NCBI GenBank assembly: GCA_030533445.1
Contig: CM060069.1
Span: 33,032,337 to 33,096,336, forward strand
From: Cyprinodon diabolis
Lineage: Eukaryota > Chordata > Actinopteri > Cyprinodontiformes > Cyprinodontidae
Direction of reading: 5' to 3'
DNA length: 64,000 nt
In this document: positions 13,357 through 22,420 of the stretch, one piece after another
How positions within the stretch are numbered: the stretch's first letter is position 1
Layout of the letters: the number at the start of each line of letters is the position of its first letter
Made by a program: the position numbers and the translations under genes
Notes under the pieces: generated by a model
Databases searched by the model: none
The model's input: the letters and a program-made list of their open reading frames with translations, nothing else
Told to the model about the DNA's origin: nothing

Positions 13357-13644
13357 CCATCCATACATACATCCATCCACTTTCTGGCACTCTCGAGCTG
13401 TCTACGGGATAGAGGCGGGGTACACCCTGGACAGGTCGCCAGTACATTGCAGGGCAACACAGAGACAAACAGGACAAACAACCATTCCCGCACACACTCA
13501 CACCTAAGGAGTACTTAGAGAAGCCAATTAGCCTAACAGTCATGTTTTTATACGGTGGGAGGAAGCCGAGTACCCAGAGAGAACCTACGCATGCTCAGGA
13601 AGAAAAACTCCATGCAGAAAGACCCCGGGCCGGGAATCGAACCC
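13357..13644 (-). mobile_element. Short retroposon with RTE-type (GGATG)n tail
   Basis: On the plus strand the element begins with CATCC/CATAC units, so on the minus strand it ends with a GGATG-type tail, the tail type seen on the two Rex3-like RTE copies in this window. The body contains the very common fish text around 'gaggcggggtacaccctgga' (13411-) and 'gtgggaggaagccgagta' (13555-). A perfect 12 bp duplication flanks it, which shows insertion by target-primed reverse transcription. It has no coding capacity, so it is either a SINE using RTE machinery or a truncated LINE 3' end. Confidence 0.75.
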
Positions 13645-13656
13645 CCCAGGCTAAAT
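13645..13656. repeat. Right 12 bp target-site duplication
   Basis: Second copy of CCCAGGCTAAAT, directly adjoining the 5' end of the minus-strand retroposon. Confidence 0.85.
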
Positions 13657-14906
13657 AAGAAGCCAATTTTTCAAGCTGAAGAGGATTGTTAGGACAATAA
13701 AACATTTTTTTTATTTATTTAAGGTGACCTCAAATTATTGTTTCTTTTTTTTTATTTTTTTTTTTTATAGATTTGATATTATGCAGCCTAAATTAATAAT
13801 GACTTTATCATTAAGGGTAGCAATATGCTTGGAGGGTTACTTTTATGAAAACACAAACACTTGGTACAACTTAATTAAGAAAAGATTCTCTTTTGACAGA
13901 GGTGTTTGTTTAAATGATATCTTTCTGTTCGTTAATTATTGGTCTCCATTCTGCTCCCAATTGGAATTGAAAACTTCACATTGAAAAAAGAAAATCTTAG
14001 AAAACTACTTAAACTAGGGAGAGTTGGCTGTCCTTGCCTAAAGGAAGGACAGATATGTTTAAAGGTAGGACTTTTAGAGACCTCTCTATAGAACAGGAGT
14101 CCTTTATTAATGCAGCAAGTAAGTAGTAAGTAAAATCTCCTTAATAGAAGGTTGAAGCTTTTGCCATATTTCTAAAAAATAACATTCAAACTTTCCTCCT
14201 GAAAGAATGTGAAGCTCTATACTTCTCTAAGCTTTATTTGATAAATTCAATTAATTGAAGAATTCCTTGCAACTCAATGACTTTGCAATGGAACTTATTT
14301 TTCTTAAGGAACTTGTCCTCCAAATTTTCCAGACAAAAGCCTTTTGAGGCAGCTATATGTTACACCCTCATCACACACACACATGAACAAACGGAGAATA
14401 GTGTTATTGTGATTTATTATATAAAACAGGTGGAGAGTAAGGTGTGACTTTATGGATTTTCATCACTCTCTGTGTTCTACAAAATATGGTTTTGGCTAAA
14501 CAACAAACCTCCTACGGATAAGGCCCAGCTGGATAATGCAGCAGGGTCTCTAAGCATCACATTCTTAGTAATTGCCTGTACAATCCATAAATCTCAATCC
14601 AGAGCATTACTTAATAAAAAAGGTGCATTAAGAGCCAAATCATTTGTTTTGATTTTATGTTGTCAGGGGAACAGGGAACATTCTCTCACATGATGGATGT
14701 CTTACTTAGACACAAAAACTCCTCAAATGCAGTTTTCCTGTTTTGTCCTTGTAGAAATTAATCAGACAGATAAAATTATCTCTTTTTGCACATCTAAAAG
14801 CATTGGTAGATGTTGCTGATTCACCTCCATAACACTGTTTGCTACTTAAAGGATTCCGATACAGATTGGTTATCCTATTTCTGGAAAATTTTTGGTTTTG
14901 TTATTG
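13657..14906. other. AT-rich sequence, nothing recognised
   Basis: Contains T-rich runs at about 13745-13765 and short frames without known domains. No repeat ends recognised. Confidence 0.45.
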
Positions 14907-14914
14907 TACATATC
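14907..14914. repeat. Left 8 bp target duplication of the hAT-type element
   Basis: TACATATC, repeated exactly at 19259-19266. Confidence 0.85.
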
Positions 14915-15149
14915 CAGTGTTGGGCAAGCTACTTGTGCAGTGTAGTGAGCTAAGCTATCAGTTACTCAACAATAAATTAAGCTTCACTACAACAAAGCTA
15001 AGTTACACTAATGTGTTAAAAGTAGCTTAACTACATCAGAAGCTACTTAACGTTGTACCAACCTAATAACAATTCAAAATGAGTCTGATACACTGGTTAA
15101 AATATTTATTAAAGATCAGCCAATGACATAACACAGTGTAAAAATTGTT

Positions 15150-15158
15150 TTATGACCA
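15150..15158. repeat. Left 9 bp target duplication of the RTE LINE
   Basis: TTATGACCA, repeated exactly at 18342-18350, lies beside the CATCC-rich 3' end of the minus-strand LINE. Confidence 0.75.
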
Positions 15159-15177
15159 TCCATCCATCTTCCTCCGC

Positions 15178-16867
15178 TTATCCGGGGTCGGGTCGCGGGG
15201 GCAGAAGCTTAAGAAGGGAGGCCCAGACTTCCCTCTCCCCAGCCACTTCTTCCAGCTCTTCAGGAGGAACCCTAAGGCGTTCCCAGGCCAGCCGAGAAAC
15301 ATAGTCTCTCCAGCGAGTCCTGGGTCTTCCCCGGGGCCTCCCCCCTGTGGGACGTACCCGGAACACCTCACCAGGGAGGCGTCCAGGAGGCATCCTAAAC
15401 AGATGCCCAAGCCACCTCAACTGGCTCCTCTCGACGTGGAGGAGCAGCGGCTCTACTCCGAGTCCCTCCCGGATGACCGAGCTTCTCACCCTATCTCTAA
15501 GGGAGAGCCCAGCCACCCTACGGAGGAAACCCATTCCGGCCGCTTGTATCCGCAATCTCGTTCTTTCGGTCATGACCCAGAGTTCATGACCATAGATGAG
15601 GGTAGGAACGTAGATCGACCGGTAAATCGAGAGCTTTGCTTTTTGACTCAGCTCTCTCTTCCCCACGACGGACCGGTACAGCGCCCGCTTCACGGCAGAC
15701 TCTGCACCAATCCGCCTGTCGATCTCCCGCTCCCTTCTTCCCTCATTTGTGAACAAGATCCTAAGATACTTAAACTCCTCCACTTGGGGCAGGACACCCC
15801 CCCTGACCCGGAGAAGGCACTCTACCCTTTTCCGGCTCAAGACCATGGCCTCGGATTTGGAGGCACTGATCCCCATCCCGGCCGCTTCACACTCGGCTGC
15901 GAACCGATCCAGCGAGAGCTGCAGATCATGACCTGATGAAGCCAATAGGACCACATCATCTGCAAAAAGCAGAGACGCAATCCTAAGGCCACCAAAACGG
16001 ATCCCCTCAACACCTTGGCTGCGCCTAGAAATTCTGTCCATGAAGGTAATGAACAGAATCGGTGACAAAGGGCAGCCCTGGCGGAGTCCACCTCTCACCG
16101 GAAACGAGCCCGACTTACTGCCGGCAATGCGGACCAGACTCTGACACCGGTCATACAGGGACCTGACAGCCCGTATCAAAGGGCCCGGCACCCCGTACTC
16201 CCGGAGAACCCCCCACAGGGCCCCCCGAGGGACACGGTCGAACGCCTTCTCCAAGTCCACAAAGCACATGTAGACTGGTTGGGCGAACTCCCATGCACCC
16301 TCCAGGACCCTGCTGAGGGTGTAGAGCTGGTCCAGCGTTCCACGACCAGGACGGAAACCACACTGCTCTTCCTGAATCCGAGGTTCGACTATCCGACGGA
16401 CCCTCCTCTCCAGCACCCCCAAATAGACGTTGCCGGGGAGGCTTAAGAGTGTGACTCCCCTGTAATTGGGGCACACCCTCCGGTCCCCCTTTTTGAATAG
16501 GGGGACCACCACCCCAGTCTGCCAATCCAGGGGGACTGCCCCCGTTGTCCATGCAATGTTGAAGAGTCGTGTCAGCCAACACAACCCTACAACATCCAGG
16601 ACCTTGAGGAACTCGGGGCAGATCTCATCCACTCCCGGGGCCCTGCCACCGAGGAGCTTTTTAACCACCTCGGCGACCTGGCCCACAGAGATTGGAGAGC
16701 CCAGTCCAGAGTCCCCAGGCCCAGCTTCCTCAATGGAAGACATGTTGGTGGGATTGAGGAGGTCTTCGAAGTATTCCGCCCACCGACCCACAACGTCCCG
16801 AGTCGAGGTCAGCAGCACACCATCCCCACTATAAACAGTGTTGGTGCTGCACCGCTTCCCCCCCCCC
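15178..16867 (-). pseudogene. RTE LINE reverse transcriptase (C-terminal half of broken ORF)
   Basis: Copies the LINE RNA into DNA at the nicked target. Conserved blocks in order on the minus strand are PLFKKGDRRVCPNYRGVTLL, CGFRPGRGTLDQLYTLSRVL, CFVDLEKAFDRVPR, GLRQGCPLSPILF and the catalytic LLFADDVVLLAS block (about 15940-15975 on the plus strand). A long C-terminal region follows with HELWVMTERTR and GRPRGRPRTRWRDY, typical of fish RTE proteins. The frame is open from just after the G-tract slip to a stop at the element's 3' end. An open frame continues upstream to 17028, but that part is out of phase with the endonuclease frame and is not true protein. The FADD aspartates are present, so only the upstream lesions inactivate the copy. 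Confidence 0.85.
16858..16867 (-). other. Ten-G homopolymer frameshift in RTE ORF
   Basis: Ten C on the plus strand. Nine would join ...FWSTIRRL to ...RCSTNTVYS in one frame; ten puts the endonuclease and reverse transcriptase in different frames. Confidence 0.7.
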
Positions 16868-18341
16868 GAGACGCCGGATGGTGGACCAGAACCGCTTCGG
16901 AGCCGTGCGGAAGTCTTTCTACATGGCCTCTCCAAACTCCTCCCACACCCGAGTTTTTGCCTCAGCAACCATCCGAGCCGCATGCCGCTTCGCCCGCCGG
17001 TACCCATCAGCTGATTCCGGAGTCCCACAGGCCAAAAAGGCCCGATAGGCCTCCTTCTTCAACCTGACAGCATCCCTCACCGGAGGTGTCCACCAACGGG
17101 TTCGAGGGTTGCCGCCACGACAGGCACCGACAACCTTGCGGCCGCAGCTCAGATAAGCCGCCTCTACAATGGAGGAACGGAACATGGTCCACTCGGACTC
17201 AATGTCCCCCACCTCCCCCGGGATGTTTTCGAAGTTCTGCCGGAGATGGGAGTTAAAGCTCCGCCTAACAGGGGACTCCGCCAGATGTTCCCAGCAGACC
17301 CTCACAACACGTTTGGGCCTGCCAGGTCTGACCGGCATCCTCCCCCACCACCGGAGCCAACTCACCACCAGGTAGTGGACAGTGGAAAGCTCAGCACCTC
17401 TCTTCACTCGAGTGTCCAAGACATACGGCCGCAAGTCCGATGAAACAATGACAAAGTCGATCATCGAACTGCGGCCTAGGGTGTCCTTGTGCCATGTGCA
17501 CATATGGACACCCTTATGCCTGAACATGGTGTCCGTTATGGACAATCCATGACGAGCACAGAAGTCCAACAACAGAACACCACTCGAGTTCAGATCAGGG
17601 CGGCCATTCCTCCCAACCACGCCCCTCCAGGTCTCACTGTCATTGCCCACGTGAGCGTTGAAGTCTCCCAGCAGAACAAGGGATTCCCCAGGAGGGGCAC
17701 CCTCCAGTACCCCCTCTAAGGACTCCAAGAAGGGTGGGTAATCTGAACTGTTGTTCGGCCCGTAAGCACAGACAACAGTCAGAACCCGTCTCCCCACCCG
17801 TAGGCGGAGGGAGGCTACCCTCTTGTTCACCGGAGTAGACCCCAACGTACAGGCGCCAAGATGGGGGGCAACAAGTATGCCCACTCCTGCCTGGCGCCTC
17901 TCACCGTGGGCAACTCCAGAGTGGAAGTATGTCCAGCCCCTCTCAAGGAGACTGGTTCCAGAACCAGAACCATGCGTTGAGGTGAGACCGACTATTTCTA
18001 GCCGGAACCTCTCAGCCTCACACACTAGCTCCGGTTCCTTCCCCACCAGCGAGGTGACATTCCACGTCCCAAGAGCCAGCTTCTGCAGCCGAGGATCGGA
18101 CCACCAGGGTCCCCTACCCTGGCCGCCACCCAACACACATTGCAGCCGACCCCTATGGCCCCTCTCACGGGTGGTGGGTCCATGTAAGGGGGGACCCATG
18201 TTTCCTCTTCGGGCTGAGCCCGGCCGGGCCCCATGGGTAAAAGCCCGGCCACCAGGCGCTCGCCATCGTGCCCCCCCTCCAGGCCTGGCTCCAGAGTGGG
18301 GCCCCGGTGACCCGCGTCCGGGCGAGGGAACGCTGGATCCC
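16868..18341 (-). pseudogene. RTE LINE endonuclease (N-terminal half of broken ORF)
   Basis: An apurinic/apyrimidinic-type endonuclease domain that nicks the target. The frame 18388-16919 shows [11 protein letters not shown] (residues about 104-114), [13 protein letters not shown], a [12 protein letters not shown] block and [16 protein letters not shown] and IDF match the expected metal and phosphate binding sites. In this family the last block normally reads S-x-D-H; here the aspartate position appears to be V, which would damage catalysis (family comparison from memory). The frame ends at TAG 16919-16921, where the related sequence would be GAG. About the first 15 codons of the open frame lie in the hAT sequence beyond the LINE 5' end and are not native. 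Confidence 0.8.
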
Positions 18342-18350
18342 TTATGACCA
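18342..18350. repeat. Right 9 bp target duplication of the RTE LINE
   Basis: Second copy of TTATGACCA, adjoining the 5' end of the LINE. Confidence 0.75.
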
Positions 18351-19258
18351 GCATAATAAAAAAAACTAAAGTATTTACTAGTAGACAAAAAAAATAAACA
18401 ATCTGCTGTTATTCACACACATCGAGACACATCGAGACATGGCTATGAGTTTGCATTCAATGGACATCTCTAGGGAAAACAAAACCCTACAAAAGTCATC
18501 TTATTTCTTTAGGGTCTCCCTTAGAGAAAACTTCTTTAGACCTCAATTAAACAGTCAATTCAAGTAACAAATGAAACTGTTTACAAAAAAGGTGAAAAAA
18601 TAAAGAAGCTAATTAAGAGATATATATACATTTGTCTCACTGTATAATTTAATTTCTACCTAAATATTTATTCATTGTATTTTGGGGGGTAATTAATTGA
18701 ATGTTTATTTATTTATTGAGCATTTATTTATGTATGTATTTATTTTTATACATGGGAGAGCTGTTCCTTCATACCTAAAAAATCTTATCTGTGCAAATAA
18801 GCCTTAAAACATCCGAACACCTACTTTTTATCAGAGGATTCAACAAGTTTCAAAATCTCTGAAGATAAGGCGCTCTGCTCCTGTCTCCTCCTCCATCCTG
18901 TGTGTGTGGCTCTGTGTGTCTGCGTGTGTTTGTGGGTGTCATTCTTTGAGTTCCACTGCAGTGCGCATGCGCATGTTTCGTAGACACAGACAGGAGAGGC
19001 AGAATAGAGGCTCATGCGTGAATGTCCAGCAAATAACTCAGATTGTTGTTTAAAAAATAGAAAACCTGCTTTCATTACTTAGTTATGCCCTGGATTTTGT
19101 AGCCTTTGTGAACGCTACGTCGCTACTTGATAAAAACAATAACGTCACTACTGGAAAGTTACTTGATAAATAAAGCAGCAACGCTATGGTCAAGCTACTG
19201 GAAAATGTAGTTAAACTAATAGCTTCGCTACATGTAGCGGCGCTACTGCCCATCACTG

Positions 19259-19266
19259 TACATATC
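19259..19266. repeat. Right 8 bp target duplication of the hAT-type element
   Basis: Second exact copy of TACATATC. Confidence 0.85.
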
Positions 19267-19549
19267 TATATAAGAATAACATTCTATGCTTCTAAGATTA
19301 TAAAAGACAATTATACATATTGAACTTTTCCTCAAGAAATAAATATACTTCATTGGAAATTCAGGTGTGACAGCAGCAAAGCAAATAGGTTAATGAAATC
19401 ATGCAGGTACACACTATCCTTATACATATATATATAATATTAACTGTCCAGAAGTTTGATTAAATATCAAACTAATATACATATTTATATATTCTGTACA
19501 AGGAGAACAAGTCTGGTCCTCATTACTGGAATAAAGTTAGATCTTTTCC

Positions 19550-20200
19550 CAGTTCATGTTGGTGGTCATTGATGGTCTTGTTTATAATCTTTATGGATAG
19601 GATTTCTAGACGCAGCCAAGGACAAGGGGGGGTCTGATTTGGGAAGCAATGGATCTTGTCCCTGCTTTTCATGCATGACAAGACCTACAGCATGCACTGG
19701 GCTGTTCGCAGCTGAGTGTGAAGTGGCCGAGATGAAAATCAGCTTCTCCAAGTCAGAGGTCATGGCTCCCTACCAGAAAGAGGTAGCCTGTCCCCTTCAG
19801 CTTGGAGGAGAGTCCCTGCCTCAAGTGTATCTTTGGGTCCTCTTCTCGAGTGGGAGATCGATGGACAAATCAGTGCATCTACTGCTATAATGGGGACTCT
19901 GCAATGGTCTATTGGGCTGAATAGAGAACTTGAGAAAAAAGGCAAAGCTCTTGATTTACCGGTCGGTCTACATTCCTAACATCATAGAACGAAATCCCGG
20001 TTACAGGTCGCTGAAATAAACTTTCTCCGCATGATGGCTGGGAACTCCCTTAGAGATACGGTGAGGAGCTTGGTCATTGGGAGAGGCTCAGAGTAGAGCT
20101 GCTTTTCCTTCACATCGAAAGGAGTCAGCTTAGGGTGCTCAGACATCTCATTCTGGCCCATTTCTCAGCTGGCCTGGGAGTGCCTTATATAGGAGGTGTC
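19550..20200 (+). mobile_element. Degenerate RTE LINE relic, 3' part of reverse transcriptase
   Basis: Translating in shifting frames recovers RTE C-terminal landmarks in family order: a 'tttctagacgcagccaagg' stretch (FLDAAK / RRSQG-like), 'gctgagtgtgaagtggccga' (AAECEVAEM), 'caagtcagaggtcatggc' (KSEVMA), then a KLLIYRSVYIPN-like block near 19950, then INFLRMMAGNSLRDTVRSLV near 20010-20080. It is plus strand, opposite to the copy at 15159-18341, and far more diverged, so it is an older insertion. No tail or target duplication was found. The flanking stretch 19267-19549 has a short (TA)n-like patch near 19430 and nothing else recognised. Confidence 0.7.
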
Positions 20201-21779
20201 TTTGGAGAGGGGACCAAAAGATACAAAAAGTCAATTTATTGAGGTCCCATTTGATAGACAACACAATGCAATGGCTGATTATGAAGTGGAAAGATAAAAA
20301 TATATATTTTTTGTAACATCTTTTAAAAAGAGAAATTTGAAAAATTTGCAATTTGCAAGTTTTGGGGGTTTGTTATATTAGTTTTACCACAAATAGCACT
20401 TAAAATAAATCATAGTTGCCCATTCTTACGTCTAAAAAGGTAAGCCTCAAGGAATGCATCTCTTTAGCTTCATACATCTTCCTATCAACTTTGTCCACTT
20501 TCACAGATTTTTTTTTAAACCATACATGCAGTATGGTGCTATTCTCCTAGTTTCACATTGAAGATGATCTGTTCAAGTTAATATACAATAAGTTGCAGTT
20601 AGTTTTCCACCTCACGTATTATTTTGGACTTAGACAAAAAAGTCAAACAGGACTTTCTTGTCGCTAATCTTCCATAATGAATACCTTTTAGACAGTATGC
20701 TCAGGTGTGGTGACATAATGTACATGACCCACAGGCGTAACTATGTGAAGAACTGGTGTTGACATATCCCCACCAACTTTGGCCTGTTGGGGGCAGTCCC
20801 CATCAATGATTTCAGCTTTTTGATCCCTTTTTGCTCATTTACTTTAGCCAACAGTAACAGAGGTTGGGTGCAGCTATCTGTGTTCAGAGCATTTTCAGTT
20901 TTTTTTTTATAAAGTAGCTGCGTGGTTGGAGGGGAGACACACAGCAGCACTCAGTGAATTTAACCAGCAGCTACTGGTACTTTAATATATGTTTAAGTCT
21001 AAGTTAGAAGACAGGTTGTTTAAGAAAATTAGGCATGCCACCAAAAAATCAGTTCGTTAGACATATGCTTTTTCAGTTATAAGTTATTATTACAATGCAA
21101 TAAGCTTGATAAATCATAGTTTGTTCTTCTTTACTAGTTAAAAAATGCTTGGCTTCTCAGAGGACCATGACTCACAGTTACAGGTTAAAATTAACACATA
21201 GTTTCTTACTGTACAGACAGAATCAGACTGCAGCGCTTCTACATATCTCGAAATGTTGTTTCTGGCATCATTATATTAGTAAAGATGTTCATAAATCTTT
21301 TTAAACAAAGCAGAGAGAGAAGTAGGGAGGGCCACAGATTTAAAGGTGAAACAGATTTACTGGGATATGCAACATGCATTAGAATATATCTCCAAGTTTA
21401 CCAGAAAGTTTACAAGAAAGAAATACACTATGCTATAATTAAAATGCAGCATATCCATATTTTTCTGGATGGATGGAATTGAAATTATTCATTCCAGGGG
21501 TGCATAATATATATCGATTTTGGTAAGTGTGTAACTTTTCAAAGTTACACCCTTAACGTTCCCCTTTTTTATTAAAAAAATGCATGTATGCCTTCCTTTC
21601 TTCCAGTTGTAATCTTTGACTCTTTATTTGTTAGGTATATTTTGGTAACAGAAAAAAATCGATCTATTTAGCCCCCAGTGCACAACACCTTTTTTTTTTT
21701 TTTTTTTTTTTTTTTTGTCATAGAAATTGGGGAAAAGAGCAAAGTATGTTAAGAAATTAAAAAAAAAAAATAACTGTCT
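20201..21779. other. AT-rich sequence with a 27-base T tract
   Basis: T27 lies at 21690-21716. Short frames, including one at 20741-20950 on the minus strand, carry no known domain. Confidence 0.45.
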
Positions 21780-22420
21780 TCTATTTTTTGAAAACAGCCC
21801 AGCCCTCCTTGTATGTTTCCCTCTTGGCTTTCCAATTTAAATGCAAATGTTCCCAAATCGGACTCAAAAAAATGCTCAGGCGAAATCATTTAATGCAGAT
21901 GAATTATATATTTTAATTAAGCAGCCAAAAGAATCATGCCTATTCAGCCCTTTCCTCTCCAGTGAGAAATGAATAAATAAATATGGAATAAGGAAAGGAG
22001 GCTAAATGAAATGGTTAGGGTGGAAGAGGTGGTTGAAAGGGGACATGGGGGTGTGGATTGAGTTTGTGAAATTGCAGCTCTCAGCGCCTGTTTCCTGTCA
22101 TTATGTGAGCAATCTGAAGCTGTCAGATTTCAAAAATGTATTGTTCTCTGATACACGGCCTAAATACCCCTGGAGTTCCCAGTACACACATATACACAAT
22201 ATTATTCTCACATAGTTGTACCAGAAGAGTTTTAAAGTGCATGTAAACACACATACACACAAATATGCACATACATATTTAAGTTATGATGGGCAAAGCA
22301 GAACTTGGAAAATTATGACCAACGATGAGGATTGTGATGCGCTGACAAGGGCTGCAATTTTAATTTCACCCGCTGTCAGTCTCCTCAGTATCTGTTTAGA
22401 TGAAATACATATGAACTGCC
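21780..22420. promoter_or_regulatory. Candidate conserved non-coding region
   Basis: No repeat or protein explains this stretch. It holds the POU octamer ATGCAAAT at 21841-21848, TAAT-rich homeodomain-like text near 21890-21925 ('attttaattaagcagcc') and, near 22340-22380, 'gctgacaagggc' and 'gctgtcag', which resemble TGACA-type MEIS/TGIF sites. Such clusters are usual in vertebrate developmental enhancers, but conservation could not be tested, so this is inference. Confidence 0.25.

Larger units (their letters stand above)
15159..18341 (-). mobile_element. Nearly full-length Rex3/Expander-like RTE LINE
   Basis: This 3.18 kb minus-strand element has, in order, a 5' GC-rich leader, an apurinic-type endonuclease, a reverse transcriptase and a short 3' end with a GGATGGA tail. 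A 9 bp direct repeat flanks it. It is far richer in GC than its host sequence. The single RTE reading frame is broken by a nonsense codon (16919-16921) and by a slip in a ten-base C tract (16858-16867). Compared with the truncated copy at 48181-48636 the shared 3' part is almost identical, so the family moved fairly recently. Family naming (Rex3/Expander, RTE clade) is from recognition of the protein motifs and tail. Confidence 0.85.
14915..19258. mobile_element. hAT-type DNA transposon, split by an RTE LINE
   Basis: The left end reads 'cagtgttgggcaagctact' and the right end, reverse-complemented, reads 'cagtgatgggcagtagc': imperfect terminal inverted repeats starting CAGTG. Exact 8 bp duplications (TACATATC) flank them, the target-site length diagnostic of the hAT superfamily. 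Without the LINE at 15159-18341 the element is about 1.15 kb. I recognise no hAT transposase in it, so it is probably non-autonomous and was moved by a related element. Subterminal sequence is rich in 'gtagct/agctac' motifs. The right half holds a CA-rich stretch (18900-18940) and a GCGCATGCGC palindrome at 18963-18972. Confidence 0.82.

Noticed and set aside
15145..15936. 263-codon plus-strand frame
   Set aside because: It lies antisense to the RTE reverse transcriptase, whose motifs are clear on the minus strand; GC-rich coding DNA often leaves an open opposite frame.
18821..19075. 84-codon minus-strand frame as hAT transposase remnant
   Set aside because: Contains a CA-repeat-derived THKHTQTHRATH stretch and none of the hAT dimerisation or catalytic motifs.
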